A DNA stretch of 64,000 nt from an uncultured Eubacteriales bacterium (lineage in GTDB: Bacteria > Bacillota > Clostridia > Oscillospirales > Acutalibacteraceae). This document shows positions 50,265-60,500 of the stretch, piece after piece. The notes beneath the pieces were generated by a model. The model was not told the DNA's origin. It did no database searches and saw only the letters and a list, made by a program, of their open reading frames with translations. The translations under genes and the position numbers were made by a program. The stretch's first letter is position 1. Every line of letters begins with the position of its first letter. The stretch lies in assembly GCA_934541115.1 (NCBI GenBank), contig CAKTDF010000009.1, forward strand, positions 1-64,000, read 5' to 3'.

Positions 50265-51752
50265 TTAAAAGGTACCGTCTTTAAAGTATGACATAAGAAT
50301 TTGCGGCAGAGCCTTGAGAAAAGTCGGCAGCCAGCTGACAACGGAGTAATATGCAAGCTTGAGGAAAGAGGGAACCGACTTCACAGCATAATCAAGACCT
50401 CCGGTTGTGTTTTCTCCGTCAAAGGAGGGAACATTGAGTCCGGTTTCCTTTTCAAGAACAAGCGAGTCGATTTTGGTTACAACGTCGTTTCCGTTTTCGT
50501 CCTTTTCATCGGCAAGAATATATGAGTCGAGAGTGAGAACTCCGCCGTCAATTGAAATGTTGTTGAAGCAGCCGCCGATGTTTTCTTTCCTTGTGCTGTT
50601 CCAGTCCGTACCGTTCCAGTAGTTTGCGTAACCGTCTTTTTGAACGGAAAGGGCGTCAATGAATGAGGTTTTGAGGAAAGAATCCGCGAGGAAGGGGCGA
50701 ATCTGATAGCGCTTTGCGCCTGCCGTTCCGGAAAGGACATATGTTGTTCCGTCATCGCTCAAAGCATTGTCTTTGAGCTTTTTTGTGCGCAGATACATGT
50801 GGTCATGACCCGAGAAAACAATGTCTGCGCCGCCCTCGTCAAGAACCTCTGTCAAAGACTGCTGAAGATAAAGGGCGTCCGGCCACTTTCCGTCCTTGCC
50901 GAGGGTGTACGGAGACTTGTGCATGAAAACGATTTTCCAGTCCCTGTCGGTTGAGGCAAGGTCGTTTTTGAGCCATTCAAGCTGAGAGAGAGAAAGAGAA
51001 AGCAGGTCGTTGGTGTTGAGCACTGAAAAATGGGCGTTGCCGCAATCAAAGGAATAATTTATGCCGTTGAGAGTCTGAACGCTTTCGCTTGTGTCAAGGT
51101 CAAACATGTTGTCAAACCAATGCCAAACGCCGAGACCGTCATGATTGCCTGCAACGGGCGCAATGGTGTATGTTCTGTTGAGGTCGCCGAATACCTCGTC
51201 ATAAAGGTCCCATTCCTCGTTGGTGCTGTCGTTTGTGAAGTCGCCGAGGTTGACAACAAAATCGGCGTTGCCGTTTTGTTCAAAAGCTTTTTTGAGAACT
51301 CTTGAGCCGACCTCAAAGTTTTCACGCGAGGAGGACTGAACGTCTGCAATCGCAATGAAGCTGAGGCGGCTGTCGCCGTCGTCGGTTCTGAAAGAGCCTT
51401 CTTCGCTCCATAAACTGCCGTTGCCGACAACGTAGGTGTAATCCGTTCCGCTTTCAAGACCGGAAACGGTCACCTTGTGCATGTAGGAGCCTTTCCATTC
51501 TTTGCAGACCGGCTCTGAAAATGTGAGAGTATCCGAAATGTCAACTCCGCTTTTAAAGATTTTCACAACAGAGGCGGTTTCGCTTTTTGTGTACCAGCAA
51601 AAGCCCCTTTGTTCTGCCATGCTGCCGTTGACGCTGACGCTGAGCCTTGAAACCGAAAAGTCTTCCCCTTCGGCAAAGGCAAATGCAGAAACCGAGAAAA
51701 CGAGCGCAAGACAAAGAAAAACAGCCAAGAATGAACGCGTAAGTTTTTTCAT
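50265..51752 (-). CDS. Secreted metallophosphoesterase (purple acid phosphatase-like)
   Basis: About 495 residues. A signal peptide (cleavage near AFAEGE, residue ~28) is followed by an Fn3-like purple-acid-phosphatase N domain (~33-125) and a calcineurin-like catalytic domain (~130-400). Metal motifs are IADVQ, NLGDFTND, GNHDG, FMHKSPY and FSGHDHMY. The C-terminal ~45 residues form a hydrophobic amphipathic helix (FLKLAYYSVVSWLPTFLKALPQIL) that may hold it to the membrane. It hydrolyses extracellular phosphate esters, likely as a phosphate scavenger. Co-directional with the propeller gene 67 bp downstream. Confidence 0.88.
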   Translation of the reverse strand: MKKLTRSFLAVFLCLALVFSVSAFAFAEGEDFSVSRLSVSVNGSMAEQRGFCWYTKSETASVVKIFKSGVDISDTLTFSEPVCKEWKGSYMHKVTVSGLESGTDYTYVVGNGSLWSEEGSFRTDDGDSRLSFIAIADVQSSSRENFEVGSRVLKKAFEQNGNADFVVNLGDFTNDSTNEEWDLYDEVFGDLNRTYTIAPVAGNHDGLGVWHWFDNMFDLDTSESVQTLNGINYSFDCGNAHFSVLNTNDLLSLSLSQLEWLKNDLASTDRDWKIVFMHKSPYTLGKDGKWPDALYLQQSLTEVLDEGGADIVFSGHDHMYLRTKKLKDNALSDDGTTYVLSGTAGAKRYQIRPFLADSFLKTSFIDALSVQKDGYANYWNGTDWNSTRKENIGGCFNNISIDGGVLTLDSYILADEKDENGNDVVTKIDSLVLEKETGLNVPSFDGENTTGGLDYAVKSVPSFLKLAYYSVVSWLPTFLKALPQILMSYFKDGTF

Positions 51753-52074
51753 ATACAACATCTTCCTTCTTTCCGGGTGCTTCAGAAAGCGCTTTGCTGC
51801 CGACGAAACACCCCAATATACACGTTAAGCGAGTCGAACGTATTGAGTTCGCTCTCTTCAGCTTAAGTATATATTCACTTTCAAATAAAGTCAACCGAAA
51901 AACCGCAAGTCGATGGGAATGACAGCAGAGTTTTCGATTAGGGGAATACTGCGCAAACGCGGGGTGCGAATTACGCAGTAAGATTTTTTATTCGGTTGTG
52001 TGCTGCGATCTATGCGGTATCGCATTAGGATTTTCTCTCAAAAATCATTGAAACCGCCATGAAGAATAAAACAG
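51753..52074. other. Intergenic region with dispersed repeats
   Basis: About 320 bp. It contains an inverted match to the family 1 repeat (51829-51868, sharing ACTTAAGCTGAAGA) and copy 2 of family 2 (51939-52002). No gene seen. Confidence 0.6.
51939..52002. repeat. Dispersed repeat, family 2, copy 2
   Basis: About 64 bp aligned with 33046-33111; most differences are purine-purine or pyrimidine-pyrimidine changes. Confidence 0.55.
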
Positions 52075-52103
52075 TTGCCAATTCTGCAATTATATAGTAT
52101 AAT
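52075..52103 (+). promoter_or_regulatory. Promoter of acyltransferase gene
   Basis: TTGCCA (52075-52080), 17-bp spacer, TATAAT (52098-52103). Confidence 0.75.
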
Positions 52104-52152
52104 ACAAGTTAAGTGTATTTTGGAGTAGTTTGTTTAAGCGAGGTCTTGGCGA

Positions 52153-53421
52153 ATGACAAAGGGCAATTTTGAATGGTTCAGACTTGATAATGCTGCAAAA
52201 ATTTTTCCCGGTCAAAATTCCGACGGCTGGTCAAATGTTTTCAGAATCGGCGTTCAGCTGAAAGAAGAGGTTGACCCTCAGCTTTTGAAAACCGCGCTGC
52301 GCCGCGTTTTGAAGCGATTGCCCTGCTTTGACGTGCGTATAAGACCCGGCTTTTTTTGGTATTACTTTGAACACAATCCAAACGAACCGCTTGTTCTTGA
52401 GGACGTCAAAAATATCTGTTACCGCGTAAAATTCCGTGAAAATGCGGGCTATCTTTTCCGCGTTTTTTATCACGAAAACAGAATATCGGTTGACTTTTTT
52501 CATGCGCTTTCGGACGGCTACGGCGGAGCGGTCTTTGTTTCAACTCTTGCGGCGGAATATCTGCGCCTCAGAGGGCATGACATTCCGTGCGGCGGAATGG
52601 TTCTTGACCTTTCAAAAGAGCCAACGCGGGATGAAATGCTTGACGCATATACACGTTTTGCCTCTTCAAAGGCTTCATATAACCGGCGAGACAAGGCGGT
52701 ATATCACGCTGTGGGAACAAAAGAGGGAAAGCACCTTTGCAATTATACCGTCGGTATTATGTCATTCAAACAGGTTCATGAAATTTCAAAACGCTACGGC
52801 GTAACGGTGACGGAGCTTTTTGCCGCCATGCTCATGGATATACATTATCAAAAGCAAAAGGCAGAAAGAAAAAAGCAACGTGAGGTTTCTGTTCAGATAC
52901 CGGTCAACCTGAGAAAGTTTTTTCCGACGGAAACTCTGCGCAACTTTGTGCTGTGCCTGCGTGTAAAGATGAACCCCAAAATGGGAGACTACAGCTTTGA
53001 GGAACTTTTGAAGTTGGTTTCGCTTCAGCTGCGGCTCGTCAATGACGAAAAAACCGTCAATTCAATGATGACCCAGAACCTCAAAATTGAAAAGAATCCC
53101 TTTGCAAGGTTTTTTCCTCTCTTTGTCAAGAATCTTTCTGTCGGTCTGACCTTTCTTCTGACAGGGGAGCAGACGACCTCTGCTCTTATTTCAAATCTCG
53201 GTCCGGTCAAGGTTCCGCAGGAGATGGAACAATATATCGAAAAATACCTCTTTTTTACCGGACCGGGCAAGCTCAACGGAGCACGCTGCGGCGTGATCAC
53301 GCTTGGCGATAAACTTGTATTCACATTTTCAAACTGCTACACGCAAAGCGACATTGAGCGCGAGTTTTTTACAAGACTTGTAAAAATGGGCGTCCATGTC
53401 AAAATTGAAAGTAACCGTTAA
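52153..53421 (+). CDS. Condensation-superfamily acyltransferase (alcohol acetyltransferase-like)
   Basis: 422 residues of the CoA-dependent/condensation acyltransferase fold. The catalytic HxxxDG motif is present as FFHALSDGYGG near residues 115-126, and the second structural motif region is SALISNLGPVKVP. Members make acyl or acetyl esters, or wax-ester-like products. The following gene is a membrane protein, so a cell-envelope lipid or glycan substrate is possible. ATG 52153 follows GAGG at a rather long spacing. Confidence 0.8.
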   Translation: MTKGNFEWFRLDNAAKIFPGQNSDGWSNVFRIGVQLKEEVDPQLLKTALRRVLKRLPCFDVRIRPGFFWYYFEHNPNEPLVLEDVKNICYRVKFRENAGYLFRVFYHENRISVDFFHALSDGYGGAVFVSTLAAEYLRLRGHDIPCGGMVLDLSKEPTRDEMLDAYTRFASSKASYNRRDKAVYHAVGTKEGKHLCNYTVGIMSFKQVHEISKRYGVTVTELFAAMLMDIHYQKQKAERKKQREVSVQIPVNLRKFFPTETLRNFVLCLRVKMNPKMGDYSFEELLKLVSLQLRLVNDEKTVNSMMTQNLKIEKNPFARFFPLFVKNLSVGLTFLLTGEQTTSALISNLGPVKVPQEMEQYIEKYLFFTGPGKLNGARCGVITLGDKLVFTFSNCYTQSDIEREFFTRLVKMGVHVKIESNR

Positions 53422-53435
53422 GGAGGTTCGCAAAA

Positions 53436-54155
53436 ATGTCATACTGCGTAAATTGCGGCGTTGAACTTGACAAAAGCGCAAAAAAATGCGCCCTTTGCGG
53501 AACACGGGTAATCAACCCCGGTGAATCACCGAAAAAGGTTGAAGACGCGCCCACTCCGTTTTCTGAAACGCCGTTTATTCCCGCCTCTCTCAAGCGGCGC
53601 TTTGTTGCATATATTATTACTGTTGTAATGCTTATACCGAACATTGTATGCACTCTTGTGAACGCTGTTTTTTTCAGAGAGGGCTTTTGGTCGTTTTATA
53701 TCGGCACAACGAGTCTGCTTATATGGGTGGTTTGTGTTTTTCCGTTTTACACAAAAAAGCTTCGTCCGTACCTCATGTGGGCGTTTGATACCTTTTCTGT
53801 TTGCGCCTATGTTTTCTTTTTCTTTGCCATGGGTCATGACAGCGACGGAAAAAGCTGGTATTTGAGCACCGCCTTGCCGATAATTCTCACGGTTTCAGCC
53901 GTCGTGCTGTTTTATATTTACTGGTGCAGGCGCAAAAAGCGCCATTGGGTGCTCAAATTCATGCTTATTACGGCAGACGCGGCTTTGCTTTCCTTTGCTG
54001 CGGGGCTTGTGCTTGACGTCGGCTACGGACTCAACAATGCCTTTTCCGTCGGGGCAATCATTTCTGTCTCCTGCGCGGTGCTTGTCGGTTTTCTTGCCTA
54101 TTGCTACCGCAGCCGCCATATGCGCGCGTGGCTTTCAAAAAGGTTTTTTGTTTGA
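53436..54155 (+). CDS. Zinc-ribbon membrane protein
   Basis: 239 residues. An N-terminal zinc ribbon (MSYCVNCGVELDKSAKKCALCG, two CxxC knuckles) is followed by six or seven hydrophobic helices from about residue 48. It resembles DUF6320-type proteins, which often follow condensation-type acyltransferases as here (15 bp gap, TAAGGAGG RBS). No enzymatic motif; possibly a membrane partner of the acyltransferase. Confidence 0.75.
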   Translation: MSYCVNCGVELDKSAKKCALCGTRVINPGESPKKVEDAPTPFSETPFIPASLKRRFVAYIITVVMLIPNIVCTLVNAVFFREGFWSFYIGTTSLLIWVVCVFPFYTKKLRPYLMWAFDTFSVCAYVFFFFAMGHDSDGKSWYLSTALPIILTVSAVVLFYIYWCRRKKRHWVLKFMLITADAALLSFAAGLVLDVGYGLNNAFSVGAIISVSCAVLVGFLAYCYRSRHMRAWLSKRFFV

Positions 54156-54163
54156 GGTAGCTT

Positions 54164-55963
54164 ATGGACAAATACACCGCGCTTGAACGCTACTTTGGCT
54201 ATAAGACCTTTCGCGAAGGACAGGAGGAGCTGATTGAAAGCATTCTTTCCGGTCGCGACACGCTCGGAGTTATGCCCACCGGCGGCGGAAAATCAATCTG
54301 CTTTCAGCTCCCGGCGCTGCTCATGACGGGCGTTACCATTGTTGTTTCTCCGCTGATCTCGCTGATGAAAGATCAGGTTTCGGCTCTGCTGCAGAACGGA
54401 ATACCGGCGGTTTTTATTAACCGCTCAATGACCGACGAGGCTATACGTCAAAGCTATCGCGCCGCCCTGCGCGGCGAATATAAGCTCATTTATGTTGCAC
54501 CGGAGCGCATACTTTCAAAAAGCTTTCTTGAGCTGTGCTCAATGATTGAAATACCGCTTGTTTGCGTTGACGAGGCACACTGCGTTTCTCAGTGGGGTCA
54601 CGATTTTCGCCCGAGTTATCTTGACATTGCCGCGTTTGTTGAAAAACTTGAAAAACGTCCGGTTGTTTGTGCTTTCACCGCAACGGCGACCGTCAGAGTC
54701 AGAAAAGATATTGAAAAGTTTTTAAAGCTCAAAAAGCCCTTTGTTTCCGTGCTCGGCTTTGATCGTCCCAATCTTTACTTTGAAGTTGTCAAGCCGCGCA
54801 ATAAATTTGTGGCGCTGAAAAGGTATCTTGACCTGTTTTCCGGCAAAAGCGGAATTGTCTATTGTTCCTCGCGAAAAAAGACCGATGAGCTTTTTGACAT
54901 TCTTTCTGCCGAGGGATACAGCGTAACCAAATATCACGCAGGACTTTATCGGGAAACCAGAAAGAAAAATCAGGAGCTTTTTGTTAATGACGAAAGAAAG
55001 ATTGTTATTGCAACCAATGCTTTCGGAATGGGAATCGATAAAAGCGATGTTTCCTTTGTGATCCACTACAATATGCCGGGCGATGTTGAAAGCTATTATC
55101 AAGAAGCGGGCAGAGCCGGGCGCGATGGCAGCGAGGCATACTGCATTTTGCTTTATGGTCGTGAGGACATTCAGATTCAGCGCTATTTTATTGACCACCC
55201 TGAGGAAAACGAGGAGCTTTCGCGTTTTGAGGCCGAGCGAATAAGACGGCAGCGGCTCGAACGGCTCGGAGCAATGATAGATTACTGCGAAAGCAACGGC
55301 TGTTTGCGCGGCTATATGCTGCGCTATTTCGGTGAAAAATTCAAAGGCGGCTGTGACAATTGCTCGCGCTGCAGCGGAGAACTGCGTTCGGTTGATATCA
55401 CGATTGAAGCGCAGAAAATTCTCTCCTGTGTGGCAAGAGTCAGGGAGCGCGAAAGCGCAAAGGTTGTTTCCTCCGTTTTAAAGGGAGAAAAAACGCCGTA
55501 TATAGAGGAGCGGGGCTACGACAGACTTTCAACGTTTGCTTTGCTGAGTACCGATGCAAAAAGTGTTATTGATGACCTTATAACATATCTTCTTTCCTGC
55601 GGCTGTCTTGAAGAAGGCGAGGGAAAAGCGCTTTGTCTCACAGAAACAGCGCGGCGCGTTCTTTTTTCTTCTCACCACGTCAGGCGCCGGGAAACGGCAA
55701 AGAGGTCAACATCCGACGCTCCGGAGGTTGATGAAAGGCTGCTGCTTCGTTTGCGCTCGCTGCAAAAAGTCATTGCAAAGCGAGAGAGCGTTCCGGCGTT
55801 CACCGTTTTCACAGACGCAACGCTGCGTGCAATGGCTTCGCTCAAACCCACGACGGAAAGCGAAATGCTTGCCGTGCCGGGTGTTACAACGAGCAAAATG
55901 AAAAAATACGGCGCCGCCTTTCTCAGACTGATTGTTGAAACGGGCGATTGGTTTGTGATATAA
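54164..55963 (+). CDS. recQ: ATP-dependent DNA helicase RecQ
   Basis: 599 residues: superfamily 2 helicase core (~1-335) with Walker A MPTGGGKSICFQLP, DEAH box VDEAHCVSQWGHDFRPSY, and motif VI QEAGRAGRDG. Then come the zinc-binding RQC region (CESNGCLRGYML, CDNCSRC) and a C-terminal HRDC domain (~520-595). It unwinds recombination intermediates with 3'-5' polarity. It lies directly upstream of recJ, its usual partner in the RecF pathway. Confidence 0.95.
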   Translation: MDKYTALERYFGYKTFREGQEELIESILSGRDTLGVMPTGGGKSICFQLPALLMTGVTIVVSPLISLMKDQVSALLQNGIPAVFINRSMTDEAIRQSYRAALRGEYKLIYVAPERILSKSFLELCSMIEIPLVCVDEAHCVSQWGHDFRPSYLDIAAFVEKLEKRPVVCAFTATATVRVRKDIEKFLKLKKPFVSVLGFDRPNLYFEVVKPRNKFVALKRYLDLFSGKSGIVYCSSRKKTDELFDILSAEGYSVTKYHAGLYRETRKKNQELFVNDERKIVIATNAFGMGIDKSDVSFVIHYNMPGDVESYYQEAGRAGRDGSEAYCILLYGREDIQIQRYFIDHPEENEELSRFEAERIRRQRLERLGAMIDYCESNGCLRGYMLRYFGEKFKGGCDNCSRCSGELRSVDITIEAQKILSCVARVRERESAKVVSSVLKGEKTPYIEERGYDRLSTFALLSTDAKSVIDDLITYLLSCGCLEEGEGKALCLTETARRVLFSSHHVRRRETAKRSTSDAPEVDERLLLRLRSLQKVIAKRESVPAFTVFTDATLRAMASLKPTTESEMLAVPGVTTSKMKKYGAAFLRLIVETGDWFVI

Positions 55964-56042
55964 TGCCCTTTCAGGGTGGACATTTAGTGTCGGCGGCATT
56001 ATGATACGCTATTATAATTTTTTATGAAAGGAGCAAAAGTCC

Positions 56043-58073
56043 GTGTCCAGAAAAAAGTGGAGCATACCTCAGCTTGACAAGGAAAAGGCGAGTTTGATTT
56101 CGGCGTCATGCGGCGTTGATCCGTTTGCGGCGCTTTTGCTCGTTTCAAGAGGTATAACGGAAAAGGAGCAGGTTGACGCTTTTTTTGCGCCGGATTCCCC
56201 GTTATGCGATCCGTTCTCGATCAAAGACATGGACAAGGCTGCCGAAAGAATAAACCTTGCCCTTGACAGAGGCGAAAGAATTGCGGTTTATGGCGATTAC
56301 GATGCCGACGGAGTAACCGCTTCATCACTTCTTTATCTTTATTTTGAAATGCTCGGAGCAGACGTTGTTTGCTACATTCCGGACCGTGAAAGCGAGGGCT
56401 ACGGTCTTAACATAAACGCTATCGATGCGCTCAAAGATGAGGGCGTTGATCTTATTGTTACCGTTGACAACGGTATTTCTGCAATCAAAGAGGCGGAGCA
56501 CATCAGAGAGCTCGGCATGAGCCTCGTTGTTACCGACCATCATAAAGTCGGCTCCCGTTTGCCGTTTGCCGACGCGGTTGTTGATCCTCATCGGGAGGAC
56601 GACACCTGCGCTTTTGAGGATTGGGCAGGCGTTGGAGTTGCGTTTAAGCTCATCTGCGCACTTTCGGACGGAGACAGCGACGATATTCTCGATATGTTCT
56701 GCGATCTCATAGCCGTTGGCACGATTGCAGATATCGTGCCCATCACGGGAGAAAACCGCACGATCGTCCGCCGCGGCGTCAGAAAAATCAATTCCGACGA
56801 GAATCCCGGTCTCAAGGCTTTGCGCGAGGTTTCCGGCAACGCTCAAAGGGTACTTTCGTCAAATTCCGTTGCGTTTTCGCTTGTTCCGCGAATCAACGCA
56901 GCCGGAAGACTTGCAAGCGCAAAGAGAGCGTTTGAGCTTTTGACCAGCCAAAGTGAAGAACGGGCAAAGGAGCTTGCGCTTGAAATTGATTCAGACAATG
57001 CGGCAAGACAGGAGCTTGAACAAAAAATCACCCGTGAGGCGCAAAGTCAACTCCTTACCGAGCCGGAAAGAGCCTTTGACCGTGTTCTTGTTTTCGACGG
57101 CGAGGGCTGGCACGGCGGAGTTATAGGCATTGTTGCGGCGCGGTTCGTTGACCGCTTTTCAAGACCGTGCATTGTTATAACGAGCGACGGTGAAAACGCC
57201 AAAGGCTCCGGCAGGAGCATTGAGGGCTTTTCGCTTTATGACGCAATAAACAGTGTGAGCGACTTGCTGACTCATTTCGGCGGTCATACGCTTGCCGCCG
57301 GTTTTGGAATCGCTGCAAAGGATATTCCGGAGTTCAGAAGAAGAATCAACGAATACGCACGCACGGTTCAGATGCCGTTTGCGCAGCTGAAGCTTGACTG
57401 CCGACTTAAGCCGCGTTTTATTTCGGCTGAGCTGCTGCCGGTTATTGAAAGTCTTGAGCCTTTCGGTGCAGGCAATCCGCAGCCGGTTTTCGGCCTTTTT
57501 GACATGACGATCGTTTCCGTTCAGGCTCTCAAGGGCGGAAAGCACGTCAGACTGACTTTGACAAAAGAAAACGCAAACATTACCGCGCTGAAGTTTTCAA
57601 CTCCGTTTGAAACATTTCCGTATCGGCGCGGCGACAGAGTTGACCTTGCCGTCCGGCTTGAAAAGAACGAATACATGGGGCAGACAAGGGTCAGCATATA
57701 CATAAAAGATATCAGAATGGCGGGTACGGACGATGAAAAATATCTGCGCTCCGTCCGCCTTTATGAAAAGCTCAGGCGCAAAGAAAAGGTTCGCCCGGAG
57801 CATGCCTGCCTTGCGGTGCCTGACCGTGCATTCATTGCGCAGGTTTATCGTTTCCTTAAGGCTAACGGCGGCTTTTTCGGCGACAGCGACATTCTTTGCT
57901 ATCGCCTCGGTGATGACGGCACTTCCGCGTGCCGTGTGCTCATGAGCATTGACATTCTCTGCGAGCTTGGCACACTTAAAAAAGAAGACGACGCAATAAT
58001 TCTTGGCGATACCGAAAAAAAGGTCAATCTCGGCGATTCACAGCTGATGACTTATCTTGAAAGTCTCAAGTAA
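56043..58073 (+). CDS. recJ: Single-stranded-DNA-specific exonuclease RecJ
   Basis: 676 residues. The DHH domain holds the metal motifs IAVYGDYDADGVTASSLL, VTVDNGI and VVTDHHKVG; DHHA1 has GFGIAAKDIPEF and GSGRSIEGFSLYDAIN. An OB-like domain and a C-terminal extension follow. It degrades single-stranded DNA 5' to 3' during repair. Start is GTG 56043 with GAAAGGAG upstream. Confidence 0.94.
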   Translation: MSRKKWSIPQLDKEKASLISASCGVDPFAALLLVSRGITEKEQVDAFFAPDSPLCDPFSIKDMDKAAERINLALDRGERIAVYGDYDADGVTASSLLYLYFEMLGADVVCYIPDRESEGYGLNINAIDALKDEGVDLIVTVDNGISAIKEAEHIRELGMSLVVTDHHKVGSRLPFADAVVDPHREDDTCAFEDWAGVGVAFKLICALSDGDSDDILDMFCDLIAVGTIADIVPITGENRTIVRRGVRKINSDENPGLKALREVSGNAQRVLSSNSVAFSLVPRINAAGRLASAKRAFELLTSQSEERAKELALEIDSDNAARQELEQKITREAQSQLLTEPERAFDRVLVFDGEGWHGGVIGIVAARFVDRFSRPCIVITSDGENAKGSGRSIEGFSLYDAINSVSDLLTHFGGHTLAAGFGIAAKDIPEFRRRINEYARTVQMPFAQLKLDCRLKPRFISAELLPVIESLEPFGAGNPQPVFGLFDMTIVSVQALKGGKHVRLTLTKENANITALKFSTPFETFPYRRGDRVDLAVRLEKNEYMGQTRVSIYIKDIRMAGTDDEKYLRSVRLYEKLRRKEKVRPEHACLAVPDRAFIAQVYRFLKANGGFFGDSDILCYRLGDDGTSACRVLMSIDILCELGTLKKEDDAIILGDTEKKVNLGDSQLMTYLESLK

Positions 58074-58091
58074 AAGAAAGGAGGGTCAGAG

Positions 58092-60389
58092 ATGGACGAG
58101 AAGAAAAAGGAAACCCAGTCCGTTCAAACAGAAGAACACACGGAAGAAATACCGGAACACTATGAAAATGACGGCTTTGACCGCCTTTTGGAAACAATTA
58201 AAATCAGCGGTTTTTCAGAAGAGGATATTGACCGCATAACCGTTGCATATCATTTTGCGGAAAACGCGCACAGAGGGCAAAAACGCCGCTCCGGCGAGCC
58301 GTATATAATCCATCCGGTCGCCGTGGCTCAGATTCTTGCGGAGATGGGCATGGACACGGACTCCGTCTGCGCCGCACTGCTGCACGATGTGGTTGAGGAT
58401 ACTCCTGTTACCGATAAGGAGATACGCCAAAAATTCGGCAAAACGATCGAGCAGCTCGTTGACGGTGTAACAAAGCTCGGTCAGATTACCACCAACAAGA
58501 CCCAAAGCGACGATGACGCAACAAAGGAGGAGCAGTTGCTCCTTATGGAAAAGCAGCAGAGCGAGAATGTTCGCAAAATGTTCCTCGCCATGTCAAAGGA
58601 TATACGCGTAATCATCATCAAGCTTGCCGACCGTGTTCACAATATGCGCACACTGCGCTTTATGCCGGAGGAAAAGCGCCGCTTCAAAGCGCGTGAAACG
58701 CTTGAAATTTATGCACCAATAGCTCACAGACTCGGTATCAGAGCGTTTAAGGAGGAGCTTGAAGACCTTGCGATCAGCTACCTTGACCCGGTGGCATATA
58801 AGGAGATTGCAGCCACGCTTGAGTCTCAGGTCGAGTCGCGTCAGGCGTTCCTTGATTCCATCAAGAGCCAGATAAGCGAGCGTGTTCTCAAAGAAGTTCC
58901 TAACGCGCATATCACGGGACGAATCAAGAGTGTTCACGGAATATACAGAAAGACCTATATGCAGGGAAGAACGATTGACGAGATATATGACATCTATGCT
59001 GTCAGAATTATAGTTGACTCTGTTTTTGAGTGCTATTATTGCCTCGGCATAATTCACGATATGTTCAATCCCATTCCCGGCAGATTCAAAGACTATATTT
59101 CCACGCCGAAACCGAATATGTATCAGTCTCTGCACACGACCGTAATCGGCAAGGACGGTATTCCCTTTGAAGTTCAGATAAGAACATGGGAAATGCACCA
59201 CACTGCCGAATACGGAATTGCCGCGCACTGGAAGTATAAGCTCGGAATCGGCGGAAAGGCGAAGTTTGAAGAACGCCTTGCATGGATAAGACAGCTGCTT
59301 GAAAATCAAAAAGAAAGCGACGATGTTGAAGAAATTGTCAGCATCATCAAAAGCGACTTCACCCCGGACGAGGTGTTTGCATTCACGCCCAAGGGCGATG
59401 TGATCAGTCTGCCGATGGGATCTTCAATAGTGGATTTTGCATATGCTATTCATTCGGCTGTCGGTTCAAAAATGATCGGCGCAAAGGTTGACGGAAGAAT
59501 CACTACCCTTGACCATAAGGTCGGCAACGGAGAAATTATTGAAATTCTCACCTCCTCAACCCCGCGCGGTCCCAGCCGCGACTGGCTGAAAATTGCCAAA
59601 ACAAGCTCTGCACGCAGCAAAATCAAAAGCTGGTTCAAAAAAGAATGCCGTGAGGAGAATATTGGAAGAGGCAAGGAAGAGGTTGACCGCGAGTTCAAAC
59701 GCAACAACATAGCCCTGCCTGAAAAGCAGATGCAGGAATTCCTGCTCGGCGTTGCGCAAAAGCAGTCGCTTTCCTCGGTTGATGATCTCTATGCCGCAAT
59801 AGGCTACGGCGGGCTTTCACTCAACAAGCTCATTCCGAGAATCAAGGAGGAATATGCCCGTCTCATCAAAGAGCAAAAGGGCGAGGAACCCGAGCCGGAA
59901 AAGATTACAACTCAGAAAAAGATGGTTCGTTCGCCCGAGGGCATTCTCATTGAGGGTATTGATAACTGTCTCATAAAGTTTTCGCGCTGTTGCGACCCGT
60001 TGCCCGGTGATGATATCATAGGCTTTATCACGCGCGGTCACGGTGTCTCTATTCACACAAGGAACTGCACCAATGTTCCAAAGGACATTGCTCATTGCGC
60101 CGAACCGGAACGCTGGGTCAATGCGCGCTGGGACACCAAGGTCTCGGATTCTTACCGTGTAACGCTTTGCGTGACCTGCATTAACCGCGTCGGAATGCTC
60201 GCCGACCTTTCCGGTCAGCTTGCAAATCTGCACGTTATGATCCATTCAATATTCACCAAGGAGACCAAAGACGGACGTTGTGCAATTTATCTGACCATTA
60301 CGGTCAACTCTGCCGAACACCTCAGAGCAGTTGGAGAAAAGCTAAAAAGAATCAAGGGTGTTCTTGAAGTTGAACGCTCCGGTCTGTAA
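58092..60389 (+). CDS. relA: RelA/SpoT bifunctional (p)ppGpp synthetase/hydrolase
   Basis: 765 residues in the long-RSH order: HD hydrolase (~50-200, HPVAVAQILAEMG and LLHDVVEDT), synthetase (~255-370, YQSLHTTVIG and QIRTWEMHHTAEYGIAAHW), TGS (~415-475), helical and Cys-containing region (FSRCCDPLPGD) and C-terminal ACT (~690-765). The HD motif looks intact, so it probably both makes and removes the alarmone. It follows recJ by 18 bp with AAAGGAGGG. Confidence 0.95.
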   Translation: MDEKKKETQSVQTEEHTEEIPEHYENDGFDRLLETIKISGFSEEDIDRITVAYHFAENAHRGQKRRSGEPYIIHPVAVAQILAEMGMDTDSVCAALLHDVVEDTPVTDKEIRQKFGKTIEQLVDGVTKLGQITTNKTQSDDDATKEEQLLLMEKQQSENVRKMFLAMSKDIRVIIIKLADRVHNMRTLRFMPEEKRRFKARETLEIYAPIAHRLGIRAFKEELEDLAISYLDPVAYKEIAATLESQVESRQAFLDSIKSQISERVLKEVPNAHITGRIKSVHGIYRKTYMQGRTIDEIYDIYAVRIIVDSVFECYYCLGIIHDMFNPIPGRFKDYISTPKPNMYQSLHTTVIGKDGIPFEVQIRTWEMHHTAEYGIAAHWKYKLGIGGKAKFEERLAWIRQLLENQKESDDVEEIVSIIKSDFTPDEVFAFTPKGDVISLPMGSSIVDFAYAIHSAVGSKMIGAKVDGRITTLDHKVGNGEIIEILTSSTPRGPSRDWLKIAKTSSARSKIKSWFKKECREENIGRGKEEVDREFKRNNIALPEKQMQEFLLGVAQKQSLSSVDDLYAAIGYGGLSLNKLIPRIKEEYARLIKEQKGEEPEPEKITTQKKMVRSPEGILIEGIDNCLIKFSRCCDPLPGDDIIGFITRGHGVSIHTRNCTNVPKDIAHCAEPERWVNARWDTKVSDSYRVTLCVTCINRVGMLADLSGQLANLHVMIHSIFTKETKDGRCAIYLTITVNSAEHLRAVGEKLKRIKGVLEVERSGL

Positions 60390-60500
60390 AAGCTTGAGAA
60401 CTGCCGTTTGGCATGACATTTGCGGAATATCCGCATTTCGGTCGGTTGGCGGCTGTTCGGTTTATAAAAAATTTCAAAAGATTTTAACGGAGAGACAAAA